64,000 nt of DNA from G041228335 sp964580905 (GTDB lineage Bacteria > Pseudomonadota > Alphaproteobacteria > Puniceispirillales > UBA1172), in NCBI GenBank assembly GCA_964580905.1, contig CAZOLR010000008.1, positions 5,220-69,219 on the forward strand. Direction: 5' to 3'. The first letter of the stretch is position 1, and the number at the start of each line of letters is the position of its first letter. This document shows positions 27,500 through 35,917 of the stretch, piece by piece. The position numbers were made by a program, and so were the translations under genes. The notes below the pieces were generated by a model that did no database searches, had not been told where the DNA came from, and worked only from the letters and a program-made list of their open reading frames with translations.

Positions 27500-28432
27500 T
27501 CAGGCGTAGGCGGCAACCTGTCCTGAAGGTTTGAGCGAGGCTTGGTTTTCAACCTTTTCCAGACCGTCAACAAGCACCCATGCGCTTTCATCATTGAGCA
27601 AAGCTTCGAGCAAACGGTTATTGATCGCATGGCCTGGCTGGCTGGCCGTGATATGTCCAAGGACATGCCGCCCGGCCAGATAGAGATCACCGAGGCAGTC
27701 CAGCGTTTTGTGACGGACAAACTCATCCGTGTATCTCAACCCGTCTTCGTTCAGGATCTTGCCCTGATCAACCACAATGGCGTTATCAAGAGAGCCTCCG
27801 AGGGCGTAGCCCGCGGCGCGAAGCTTCGTCAGATCCGGGTAAAGGCAGAATGTCCGTGCGGCGGCCAGCTCATCTTCAAAACTGGTGTCGTCATGAACGT
27901 AAAAATACTGGGACTGGCCGATGAATTCATCTTCAAACGCGATGCTGACATCAATCTCAAGACGGTCCGAAGGGGTGATTTCTGCCCAGGAGCGATCCGT
28001 TTCAATCCGCACAGGCTTGATCACCCTGAGGTATTGCCGGGGTGTTTTCAGCACATTAATCCCGGCTTCCCTGATGAGGTTGCAGTAAGGAAGGGCGCTA
28101 CCATCCATGGCGGGGAGTTCGGCGGCGTTGATATCGATATAGGCGTTGTCCACACCAAGCCCGGCAAATGCCGCCAGCAAATGCTCAACCGTGCCAACGG
28201 TCACGCCATCATCGTTCATTATGCGGGAATTCAGCATCGTATCGGCGATATTGCAGCTTAAGGCCGGAATCTCACAATCGACGCTTGAAACATCAACGCG
28301 GCGAAAAATAATGCCGGTATCCGCCGGCGCAGGATGCAGCGATATGTCAACCAGACGCGCCGAATGCAAGCCAATGCCGCTCCGGCTGACAGATTTTGAC
28401 AAGGTTGTCTGGTAAGGCTGATTGATGAACAT
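27500..28432 (-). CDS. lpxC: UDP-3-O-acyl-N-acetylglucosamine deacetylase LpxC
   Basis: Zinc enzyme catalysing the committed step of lipid A synthesis. Motifs seen: SGIGLHSARLVDISLHPA near residue 19, TVEHLLAAFAGLGVDNAYID with the first zinc His, and FVRHKTLDCLGDLYLAG carrying the second His and the Asp, followed by GHITASQPGHAINNRLL. It is 310 residues and complete. It is separated from ftsZ by 178 bases containing a perfect inverted repeat, with a weak ribosome-binding site of its own, so it may be transcribed independently of ftsZ. Confidence 0.95.
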   Translation of the reverse strand: MFINQPYQTTLSKSVSRSGIGLHSARLVDISLHPAPADTGIIFRRVDVSSVDCEIPALSCNIADTMLNSRIMNDDGVTVGTVEHLLAAFAGLGVDNAYIDINAAELPAMDGSALPYCNLIREAGINVLKTPRQYLRVIKPVRIETDRSWAEITPSDRLEIDVSIAFEDEFIGQSQYFYVHDDTSFEDELAAARTFCLYPDLTKLRAAGYALGGSLDNAIVVDQGKILNEDGLRYTDEFVRHKTLDCLGDLYLAGRHVLGHITASQPGHAINNRLLEALLNDESAWVLVDGLEKVENQASLKPSGQVAAYA

Positions 28433-28610
28433 ACGATATTATTTTTTTCGGTTTATCCTGATGGGACAAGGTTGGAATAATGTAATGAAAATATAGGTTT
28501 TTCCCAAAAAGGAAGCAAATCACGAATGGTTACGGATTGTTGCAATCCGTAACCATTCTCTGGCTGATCAGGCCATGTTATTCATGCCATGTTATCTTCC
28601 TGCTGTGCCT
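28433..28610 (-). promoter_or_regulatory. ftsZ-lpxC intergenic region with candidate lpxC promoter
   Basis: Besides the inverted repeat at 28524-28558, the minus strand shows TTGGGA and, 17 bases later, TACATT upstream of lpxC, a plausible but unproven promoter. A 10-base direct repeat GCCATGTTAT occurs twice between the ftsZ stop and the inverted repeat. I see no further gene. Confidence 0.35.
28524..28558. repeat. perfect 16-bp inverted repeat between ftsZ and lpxC
   Basis: GAATGGTTACGGATTG (28524-28539) and its exact reverse complement (28543-28558) flank a three-base centre TTG. An RNA copy would form a very stable hairpin. No U-tract follows on either strand, so it is not a canonical terminator. 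It may be an attenuator, RNA-processing site, protein-binding site or dispersed repeat. Confidence 0.85.
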
Positions 28611-30422
28611 TTAATTTGCCTGGCGACGGAGGAAGGCCGGAATTTCCAGATCATCTTCTTCATCGATCTGTGGCATATCCAGCTGGTTTTGTGTTGTTGG
28701 CTTAAGCGAGGAAATACCGCTTTCGGCCGGCTGATCAGACGGTGCTGTTTCCGCCCTGGTGACCGCACTCAGAACCGGCTCGCGCGGGGAGGTGTCTGCT
28801 GATTTCTCCTTAGGCGGTGCGGTGTCGGATGTGGCCGCGCTTTTGCCGGTGAACATCCTTGAGATGTGGCTGATCAGACTCCCGTTCCCCTGCGCCGAAG
28901 ATGGCTCAGGTTCCGGATCGGTAATCTCGACTGTTTTGCCAAGGATGAAGGGTTCATCCGGGCTTTTGTCCTGATCTGATGCGGTTTCTTCACCTTTCAT
29001 GTCCTCTTCCGCCGCCTCTTGGTTTTGCGGGGCGGTTTCAACCATATCCATCAGGCTGGTTTGATCAGGATGATGGCTGGTGCCGGTTTCATCCTGCTCC
29101 GGTTCTGTTGTGTTGAGATCTTCTGCAACCGGTGGTGTGCCCGAAAGTGAGAACGCCGCGACCTCTTCGATGGAGGGCGCGTTGTGATCGAGTTCAGGAT
29201 CAGTGCTGACCGTGGGTGTCTGTGGTAGAGTTGCGGTTTCTTCCATGGCCGGATTCACACCTGATATGGAATGGGTTTCCATGACCGGGGCATTTTCCAT
29301 CGAAGCCGGAGCAGGTTGTTCGGCCCTGATTTCGGTGGTGGCGCTACTGGTCGCTTCCGGCTGTCTTGCGCCGGTCAGGTTGCGCACCATAGGTGCCGGT
29401 GTGAAAGATGGCCGGTGATCTGATGTGGGCTGGGGTGGCCGCGACATCATGGCCTCTGCTTCCATGCCTGTTGCCACGACGGAGACCCGCATGATGCCAT
29501 CCATCTTATCATCAAGCGCTGAGCCGAAAATGATCGTGGCTTCGGCGTCGACTTCGCGGCGGATATGGTTGGCGGCTTCATCGACTTCAAAGAGAGTCAT
29601 ATCCGTGCCGCCGGTAATGTTGATCAGGACAGCTTGGGCCCCTTTCATGGTGGTCTCATCAAGAAGCGGATTGTTGATGGCCGCCTCAGCCGCGTTGGCG
29701 GCCCTGTTCTCACCTGATGCTTCGCCCGTACCCATCATGGCTTTGCCCATCTCAGACATGACGGCCCGGATATCGGCAAAATCAAGGTTGATCATTCCCG
29801 GCTTGATCATCAGATCTGTCACACCGCAAACGCCTTGATGGAGCACCTCATCAGCCATGGCAAAGGCATCGGCAAAGGTGGTGCGTTCATTGGCCAGGCG
29901 GAACAGATTCTGGTTGGGAATGACGATCAGTGTATCGACATAAGCCTGAAGTTCTTCGATGCCGCCGACGGCTTGTTTCATCCGGACCTGGCCTTCGAAA
30001 TCAAAGGGTTTGGTGATAACCCCGACGGTGAGGATGCCGCGTTCACGGCAAGCCCGGGCTATAACAGGTGCAGCGCCCGTGCCTGTGCCCCCGCCCATTC
30101 CTGCGGTTATGAACACCATGTGACTGTCGGCGAGTTCCGCCATGATGTCATCGATGCTTTCTTCGGCGGCAAGGCGGCCGATTTCAGGCTTGGACCCGGC
30201 ACCCAGACCTTGCGTGTGCTGACGGCCGAGCTGAATTTTACGCTCCGCAAGGGAGCTTGCCAGCGCCTGACCGTCGGTATTGGCAACGAGGAAGTCGACG
30301 CCTTCCAGGTTGGCTGCAATCATATTGTTGACGGCATTGCCGCCGCCACCCCCGACACCGACTACGGTGATCTTGGGGCGGAGTTCCTGCGTCGAAGTCG
30401 GAACAGATATATTGAGAGTCAT
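28611..30422 (-). CDS. ftsZ: cell-division GTPase FtsZ with long acidic linker
   Basis: Tubulin-like GTPase that forms the Z ring. The GTP loop GMGGGTGTGAAPV lies at about residues 108-120, VGVGGGGGNAVNNM at 21-34, and the T7 loop in NLDFADIRAVMSEMGKAMMG. The core ends near residue 325. It is followed by about 260 residues rich in Glu, Thr, Ser and Pro, and the conserved C-terminal tail DLEIPAFLRRQ that binds FtsA and other partners. The total of 603 residues exceeds the approximately 380 of E. coli, but long linkers are known in alphaproteobacteria. AAGGAG lies 8 bases before the ATG. Confidence 0.97.
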   Translation of the reverse strand: MTLNISVPTSTQELRPKITVVGVGGGGGNAVNNMIAANLEGVDFLVANTDGQALASSLAERKIQLGRQHTQGLGAGSKPEIGRLAAEESIDDIMAELADSHMVFITAGMGGGTGTGAAPVIARACRERGILTVGVITKPFDFEGQVRMKQAVGGIEELQAYVDTLIVIPNQNLFRLANERTTFADAFAMADEVLHQGVCGVTDLMIKPGMINLDFADIRAVMSEMGKAMMGTGEASGENRAANAAEAAINNPLLDETTMKGAQAVLINITGGTDMTLFEVDEAANHIRREVDAEATIIFGSALDDKMDGIMRVSVVATGMEAEAMMSRPPQPTSDHRPSFTPAPMVRNLTGARQPEATSSATTEIRAEQPAPASMENAPVMETHSISGVNPAMEETATLPQTPTVSTDPELDHNAPSIEEVAAFSLSGTPPVAEDLNTTEPEQDETGTSHHPDQTSLMDMVETAPQNQEAAEEDMKGEETASDQDKSPDEPFILGKTVEITDPEPEPSSAQGNGSLISHISRMFTGKSAATSDTAPPKEKSADTSPREPVLSAVTRAETAPSDQPAESGISSLKPTTQNQLDMPQIDEEDDLEIPAFLRRQAN

Positions 30423-30609
30423 GGCATGATCTCCTTAATGGTTGCACCTTTTGTTTGGTGCGGTGAAGCCTGATCCGTTTTCGGGAAACAGGCGGTTGTG
30501 ATGGTGACGGGCGGCACCGGTGATCTGAAAAGCCCGTATTCCGGGAAGTTCCCGAAATCTCTGCCGGAGTGACGGAGCTGTTGTGGTGAAAAAGAACGCA
30601 TGCTCACTC
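30423..30609 (-). promoter_or_regulatory. ftsA-ftsZ intergenic region with palindrome
   Basis: This 187-base gap is unlike the overlapping junctions upstream and probably holds an ftsZ promoter. CGGGAA-G-TTCCCG at 30542-30554 is a perfect 6-bp palindrome around one base and could be a regulator site. No convincing -35/-10 pair or CtrA-type site was identified. Confidence 0.35.
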
Positions 30610-31887
30610 CTAGATATGATTGTTGAACCACTCACCGATACGGCCAAACATGCCGCCCCGGGTTTCGTGCAAGGTTTCCGGTTTGGGCTCGCTTTCATGC
30701 TCAACGCTGGTGTAGCGGATGAGGCCTGCGGTGGTTGAAAACGAAGGCCCCCTCGTCGCATCTGCCATGCCGACGAGCCCGACCGGCTTGCCGATGCGGA
30801 CCGCACGGCCAAACAGGGTTGAAACAAATTCGGTGATGCCCGGCAGTTGCGCGGCGCCGCCGGTCAGGATGACACGCTGGCCTGCTGCGGCGCCAAAACC
30901 TGCCGCTTCCAGCCGATTGAGCAGCATTTCAAACGTTTCCTCGATACGCGGACGGATGATTTCACCCAAAAGCCCGAGTTCAACCTGCTGGGCGGTTTCC
31001 CGTGTTTTCTCGCCGATAAGTGGCAGGGTCAGGAGCTGATCTGTATCCCCGATGGCGGCCAGAACACTGCCATGGAGTGTTTTGATCCTTTCGGCTTCTT
31101 CCACAGGTGTGGAAAGGCCGCGCGCGATATCCGAGGTGACATGATTGCCGCCGATAGGGACCTGATCGATGTAGACAAGATTGCCTTCCATGAAAATGGA
31201 GATGCCAGTGACACCGGCCCCCATATCGATAACCGTGGCCCCAAGGTCTTTTTCGTCTTCAACAAGCGAAGACAGGGCCGATACATAGGAGCTTGCGCCA
31301 AAACAATCGACTTCCAGATGATTGCGCTCAACCACGGTGGTAAGGTTTGCAAGGGTGCTTTCGGCGGCGCTGATAACAGCAAGGTCAACCGCAAGACTGC
31401 GGCCACGCATACCGAGGGGATCACGGATACCCTTGACCCCATCAAGCATATACTGAAGCGGCACGCGGTGCAGTGCCACCCGGCCTTCGCCTTCTGATGT
31501 TTCCATATCCTGCCGGAGAACCCTTGAGATATCGCGCTCGCTGACAACGCCTTCGGCCACATCGGTCAGATGCCGGCGGATGACTGATTTCTGCGCCCCC
31601 CCGCTGACGCTTACGGAAACCCGGTCAACAGGCAGCCCGGCCATGATTTCGGCCGCTTCAACAGATTTGCCGATCGCAACACTGAGCGCTTCAATATTCA
31701 CCACTTCCCCTGAACGCATCCCGGTGGAGGCATGCTGGCCGATACCCTTGATGACAGGGCCGGTCGAGCCGTTGTTTTCAGCAATGAAGCAGGCGATCTT
31801 GCTGGTGCCGATATCAAGGGCGGCCAGAACACCTGAACGCTGGCGTGACGGCTTTCGGATGACAGGTTTGCGAAAGGCGTTTTTCAT
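30610..31887 (-). CDS. ftsA: cell-division actin homologue FtsA
   Basis: Tethers FtsZ to the membrane and recruits later division proteins. The actin/Hsp70-type fold shows ALDIGTSKIACFIAE (phosphate-1) near residue 24, ATVIDMGAGVTGISIFMEG (phosphate-2) near residue 216, and VILTGGAAQLPGI (adenosine loop). A short amphipathic C-terminus (MFGRIGEWFNNHI) is the membrane anchor. It is 425 residues. The stop of ftsQ overlaps its ATG by 4 bases. Confidence 0.96.
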   Translation of the reverse strand: MKNAFRKPVIRKPSRQRSGVLAALDIGTSKIACFIAENNGSTGPVIKGIGQHASTGMRSGEVVNIEALSVAIGKSVEAAEIMAGLPVDRVSVSVSGGAQKSVIRRHLTDVAEGVVSERDISRVLRQDMETSEGEGRVALHRVPLQYMLDGVKGIRDPLGMRGRSLAVDLAVISAAESTLANLTTVVERNHLEVDCFGASSYVSALSSLVEDEKDLGATVIDMGAGVTGISIFMEGNLVYIDQVPIGGNHVTSDIARGLSTPVEEAERIKTLHGSVLAAIGDTDQLLTLPLIGEKTRETAQQVELGLLGEIIRPRIEETFEMLLNRLEAAGFGAAAGQRVILTGGAAQLPGITEFVSTLFGRAVRIGKPVGLVGMADATRGPSFSTTAGLIRYTSVEHESEPKPETLHETRGGMFGRIGEWFNNHI

Positions 31888-32681
31888 GTGTTGCTTCCCT
31901 TTCTCACCGGTTTTGAGGGGCGGATAACCAGCTTGTCCGGCACCCTCAGGTCAATGTTCATCAGATCGCGCTGCATCAGCCGGTGTTCACGGTCCAGCCG
32001 GGCAAGTTTTTCCCAGGCCTCAGGCACATTCTGTTCGGGCAACTGGATGCGGATATTGTTGCGCAGGAAGACGTCCCACCGGCGTTCGGACTGGAACGTC
32101 AGCGACCAGACTTCAGCGAAGAGATCAGGTTCTGCCTTGAGCAAGGTGAGTATGCCTGCCGCCTTTGCCGGTGCATTTGGCCCTTTGATCACCGGAAGAT
32201 GGGTGAAATCTTCAACGGCCACACCGGCAATCGTATCACCGTTCCGGTCAATGACATGATGGCCGGTTTCGTCCTGATAGAGCGCGAGCGCCTGACGTTC
32301 CTCAAGGGTGACGACAAGTGTCGAAGGCAGGCGGCGCTCCACCCTTGCCCCTTTAACCCAGCCAAGTGAAATCAGATCATCATGGATCTGCGCAAGGTCA
32401 AGAGTAAGCATGGGCGCGTACCAATCCACATTGACAGCTTCCATGACAGATTTCTCGGTTACATTCAGCCGGCCATTGATCTCAACGCGTTCCAGCCGCA
32501 ACCCGGCATCGGCGGAGCTTTCGAGAAGGGTGTGTGCGATAGTGTCACGCCACAGCCAGATGGTAAGGCCGGAAAAGATCATGGTTATAAAAACAAGGCC
32601 GCGCAGCATACCGGTTATATTCAGCCTTCTGGCCGGGCGACGAGGCGAGGCATCACTGCTTTTGTAGAGATTCAGTCGCAT
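31884..32681 (-). CDS. ftsQ: cell-division protein FtsQ
   Basis: Bitopic divisome protein: a basic cytoplasmic start, one transmembrane helix at about residues 28-46 (GLVFITMIFSGLTIWLW), then a POTRA domain (LERVEINGRLNVTEKSVMEAV) and a beta domain (GWVKGARVERRLPSTLVVTLEERQALALYQ). It links early and late division proteins together with FtsL. It overlaps ddl by 10 bases and ftsA by 4 bases. Confidence 0.93.
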   Translation of the reverse strand: MRLNLYKSSDASPRRPARRLNITGMLRGLVFITMIFSGLTIWLWRDTIAHTLLESSADAGLRLERVEINGRLNVTEKSVMEAVNVDWYAPMLTLDLAQIHDDLISLGWVKGARVERRLPSTLVVTLEERQALALYQDETGHHVIDRNGDTIAGVAVEDFTHLPVIKGPNAPAKAAGILTLLKAEPDLFAEVWSLTFQSERRWDVFLRNNIRIQLPEQNVPEAWEKLARLDREHRLMQRDLMNIDLRVPDKLVIRPSKPVRKGSNT

Positions 32682-33577
32682 TGCGCCGCCTCCAGCAGGT
32701 GATCGATCAGTGCGGGCATTTCAATGCCGCAATAGGCGGCCTGTTCCGGGACAAGGGAGGTCTCGGTCATGCCCGGCTGGGTGTTGATTTCAAGCATGTA
32801 GAGTTGGTTGTTTTTATCATCCCAGCGGAAATCACTGCGGCTGACACCGCGGCACCCCAGCATCGAATGCGCGAGGCTTGACCATTCCATACAGGTTTCA
32901 AACACATCCCGGGGAATATCAGCCGGAAGCTGATGGGCGGAACCACCCTGGCTGTATTTCGCCTCATAATCATAAAAGGCGTTGGACTGGGTGATCTCAG
33001 TTACCGTCAGCGGCTCCCCGTCAAGGACGGCAACGGTCAGCTCGCGGCCCCTGATCATCGGCTCGACCATCAACTCGGTGCCTTCCGGCCAGGTGGAGTA
33101 GGGCGGGGCCTTGTCGCCTGCTTCGAGCAGGGCAACACCAATGCTGGAGCCGTCATTCCGGGGCTTGATGACAATCGGCCCCTGATGCGGAATGATCAGC
33201 TGATCATCTTCGATGGACCAATCAAGGTTTTCCGGAAATCTGATGCCTGCCGGGGCCAGCGCATGCTTGGTTGCAGGCTTGTCCATGGCGATGGCTGAGG
33301 CGAGAAGACCGCTATGGGTGTAAGGTATCTCAAGGATATTCAGCAGGCCCTGAATATTGCCATCTTCTCCCATCTGGCCATGCAAGGCGTTGAAAACACG
33401 CCGCGGCTTTATCCCGGCAATGCTGGCCGGCAGATCACGGGTGACTTCAAGGGTGTCCGCCGTCCACCCGGCGGCTTTAGCCGCATCAAGGCAGGCCCTG
33501 GCAGAGTTGCGGGAAACTTCGGCTTCGGCTGTCCACCCGCCCATCAGGATAAGGGTCAGGCCTGATCTGTCCGTCAT
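32672..33577 (-). CDS. ddl: D-alanine-D-alanine ligase
   Basis: ATP-grasp enzyme producing the D-Ala-D-Ala dipeptide for MurF. Motifs: LMGGWTAEAEVSRNSA near the start, VFNALHGQMGEDGNIQGLL, KPRNDGSSIGV, and the metal site MLEINTQPGMTETSLVPEQA near the C-terminus. It has 301 residues, as expected for DdlB. Its start overlaps the murB stop by 4 bases. Confidence 0.95.
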   Translation of the reverse strand: MTDRSGLTLILMGGWTAEAEVSRNSARACLDAAKAAGWTADTLEVTRDLPASIAGIKPRRVFNALHGQMGEDGNIQGLLNILEIPYTHSGLLASAIAMDKPATKHALAPAGIRFPENLDWSIEDDQLIIPHQGPIVIKPRNDGSSIGVALLEAGDKAPPYSTWPEGTELMVEPMIRGRELTVAVLDGEPLTVTEITQSNAFYDYEAKYSQGGSAHQLPADIPRDVFETCMEWSSLAHSMLGCRGVSRSDFRWDDKNNQLYMLEINTQPGMTETSLVPEQAAYCGIEMPALIDHLLEAAQCD

Positions 33578-34494
33578 CCGGCCCTCCCGTTGTTGCTGTC
33601 GTCTTCACCGATGCGGCGGATTTCCCATCGAAGAGAAACACCGCTTGTTTCAGCAACTTTTTCCCGAACTGTCTCACCGAGACGTTCGATTTCCTCAGCG
33701 CTGGCTCCACCGTTGTTGATCAGGAAATTGCAATGTTTTTCCGACACCATGGCCTTGCCAATCTGCAGGCCTCTGCATCCGGCGGCATCAATCAGCTGCC
33801 AGGCTTTGCCGCCATCCGGATTGGCGAAGGTTGACCCGCCGGTGCGGACACCTCTTGGCTGGGCATCGGCCCGGTTAGCGATGATCTCTTTCATCCGTGC
33901 CCGGATAGCGCCAACGTCGCCTTTTTCGGCTTTGAGTGTCGCGCGGGTGAAGATCCAGTCGGCAGGAGCGTCGCTATGGCGGTAGGCCATGCCCATGTCC
34001 AGAGGTGTGGCAACATGCTTTCTGCCTTGACGGTCGATGGCTTCGGCTTCGATGACGATATCCCTGAACTCGACACCGTAAGCCCCGGCATTCATTCGGA
34101 GCCCGCCGCCGATAGTGCCGGGGATACCGACCAGAAATTCCAGCCCGCTGACGGATTGGCTGGCGGCAAACCGGGCGCATTCGGCGTCGTGAAGGCCTGC
34201 CCCCACGATCAGCCTGTCGCCGTCAACATCTGCCGTTTTAAGATGCCGGACCGTATTCACGACAACCCCGCGGATACCGCCATCACGCACCAGCAGGTTG
34301 GATCCTGCGCCCATCGGGAAGACAGGAATATCAGCAGGCGTTGCGGCGAGAAACGAGGCCAGATCATCCGCATCCGCCGGTGAGAACATGATATCGGCGA
34401 CGCCGCCAACACCGAACCAGGTATGGTCGCCCATCGGCACCATCGCCTCAATCTCTCCACGGACTTCCGGCAGGCGGTGTATCAGATCAGTCAT
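33574..34494 (-). CDS. murB: UDP-N-acetylenolpyruvoylglucosamine reductase MurB
   Basis: FAD enzyme that finishes UDP-MurNAc. FAD-binding stretches include HTWFGVGGVADIM, FPMGAGSNLLVRDGGIRGVV and EFLVGIPGTIGGGLRMNAGAYG. The catalytic Ser lies in RTGGSTFANP, and the type I form ends with LINNGGASAEEIE. I use ATG 34494 with AGGAGG five bases upstream, overlapping the end of murC by 8 bases; the frame itself is open further. About 306 residues. MurB inside this cluster is typical of alphaproteobacteria. Confidence 0.95.
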   Translation of the reverse strand: MTDLIHRLPEVRGEIEAMVPMGDHTWFGVGGVADIMFSPADADDLASFLAATPADIPVFPMGAGSNLLVRDGGIRGVVVNTVRHLKTADVDGDRLIVGAGLHDAECARFAASQSVSGLEFLVGIPGTIGGGLRMNAGAYGVEFRDIVIEAEAIDRQGRKHVATPLDMGMAYRHSDAPADWIFTRATLKAEKGDVGAIRARMKEIIANRADAQPRGVRTGGSTFANPDGGKAWQLIDAAGCRGLQIGKAMVSEKHCNFLINNGGASAEEIERLGETVREKVAETSGVSLRWEIRRIGEDDSNNGRAG

Positions 34495-35917
34495 TCCGGC
34501 CTCCTTCTGCGGTGAGCGTTTCGATCCGGCCAGGGAGGTCAGCGGCCCAGCCAGTAATGGTGCCGGCCCCAAGGCAGATCACCACATCGCCGCTTTGTGC
34601 AAGCGCAAGCACCTGTTCGGCAAGTGTTTCCGGCCCTTCAAGAGCCATGGGGGAGGGATGGCCATGTTCCTGCAGCCCCCGCACCAGATGATCGCGGTCA
34701 ACACCGTCAATAGGGTCTTCCCCTGCGGCGTAGACATCGGCGATGAGAACGTGATCGGCGTCGTTGAAGCAGCCGCAGAAATCAGCAAACAGATCGTGAA
34801 GACGGGTGTAGCGATGCGGCTGCATGACCGCGATGACACGGCTGTCAGGCTTGAGCATGCGGGCGGCCGAAAGCGCAGCCTTTATTTCCACCGGATGATG
34901 CCCGTAATCATCGATAACGGTGATGCCAGCGGCGGTGCCCTTGAAATCAAACCGGCGCCCGACACCCTTGAACTGGCCAAGTCCTGCGCGGATGGCCTCC
35001 ACCGAAATTCCCATTTCAATCGCCACCCCGATTGCCGCGAGGCAATTCAGGACATTATGGTCTCCCAGCATCGGCAGGTGAAGATCGGTTATTCTCTCCA
35101 TTCCGGCGTCCATGCGCTCAGAGACGGCGACATCGAAATTCATGCCGTTTTCAGTTGGAGTGACATTGATCGCACGTATATCCGCGCTGGCTGAATAGCC
35201 GTAGGTGATGAGTCGCCGTTCGGAGATTTCCGGGATCATCCGCTGAACCACGGGATGATCGGTGCAAAGACAGGCAAAACCGTAAAACGGAATGGAGGCG
35301 ACGAAATTACGGAAAGAGGCCTTCAGGTTGTCAAAACTTCCGTGATGATCGAGATGCTCCGGGTCAATGTTGGTCACCACCGCCACGGTTGGCTTGAGCC
35401 GTGAAAACGAACCGTCGCTCTCATCGGCTTCGACAACCATCCAGTCACTGCCGCCGAGGCGGGCATTGCTCCCCCATCCCCGGATAATTCCGCCATTGAT
35501 GACGGTCGGATCTATTCCGCCTGCATCAAGCAGGGTTGCCACAAGAGAGGTGGTGGTTGTTTTGCCATGGGTGCCCGCAATCGCAACGGACCACCTGAGC
35601 CGCATGAGTTCCCCCAGCATTTCCGCACGGTGCACAACAGGCAGGAAGCGGCGTCGCGCCTCAACGACTTCAGGGTTGTCCGGGCGGATCGCTGTTGAAA
35701 TGACAAGGATCGAGGCATCATCGACATTCCCGGCTTTCTGGCCGATGGTGACCGGAATCCCCTTGTCGATGAGGCGCTGTACGTTTGCGTTGGCGGAAAC
35801 ATCACTGCCGGTGATATTATATCCCATCTCATGCAGGATTTCGGCGATGCCGCTCATGCCGATACCGCCAATACCGGTGAAATGAATGCGTCCGATGGTA
35901 AGAGGCAACTGGCTCAT
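34487..35917 (-). CDS. murC: UDP-N-acetylmuramate-L-alanine ligase MurC
   Basis: Adds L-Ala to UDP-MurNAc. N-terminal Rossmann motif IHFTGIGGIGMSGIAEI, ATP loop AIAGTHGKTTTTSL at about residue 113, VEADESDGSF, and the C-terminal domain with DDYGHHPVEIKAAL and FQPHRYTR-like MQPHRYTRLHDL. It is 476 residues and complete. The order is murG-murC-murB with small overlaps at both ends. Confidence 0.96.
   Translation of the reverse strand: MSQLPLTIGRIHFTGIGGIGMSGIAEILHEMGYNITGSDVSANANVQRLIDKGIPVTIGQKAGNVDDASILVISTAIRPDNPEVVEARRRFLPVVHRAEMLGELMRLRWSVAIAGTHGKTTTTSLVATLLDAGGIDPTVINGGIIRGWGSNARLGGSDWMVVEADESDGSFSRLKPTVAVVTNIDPEHLDHHGSFDNLKASFRNFVASIPFYGFACLCTDHPVVQRMIPEISERRLITYGYSASADIRAINVTPTENGMNFDVAVSERMDAGMERITDLHLPMLGDHNVLNCLAAIGVAIEMGISVEAIRAGLGQFKGVGRRFDFKGTAAGITVIDDYGHHPVEIKAALSAARMLKPDSRVIAVMQPHRYTRLHDLFADFCGCFNDADHVLIADVYAAGEDPIDGVDRDHLVRGLQEHGHPSPMALEGPETLAEQVLALAQSGDVVICLGAGTITGWAADLPGRIETLTAEGGRND

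Noticed and set aside
30419..30631. 70-codon frame in the ftsA-ftsZ gap
   Set aside because: It spans the gap only by chance, overlaps the ftsZ start and shows no domain; the region is better explained as regulatory.
34298..35194. 298-codon plus-strand open frame opposite murB and murC
   Set aside because: Shadow of conserved genes; no family features and no ribosome-binding site.
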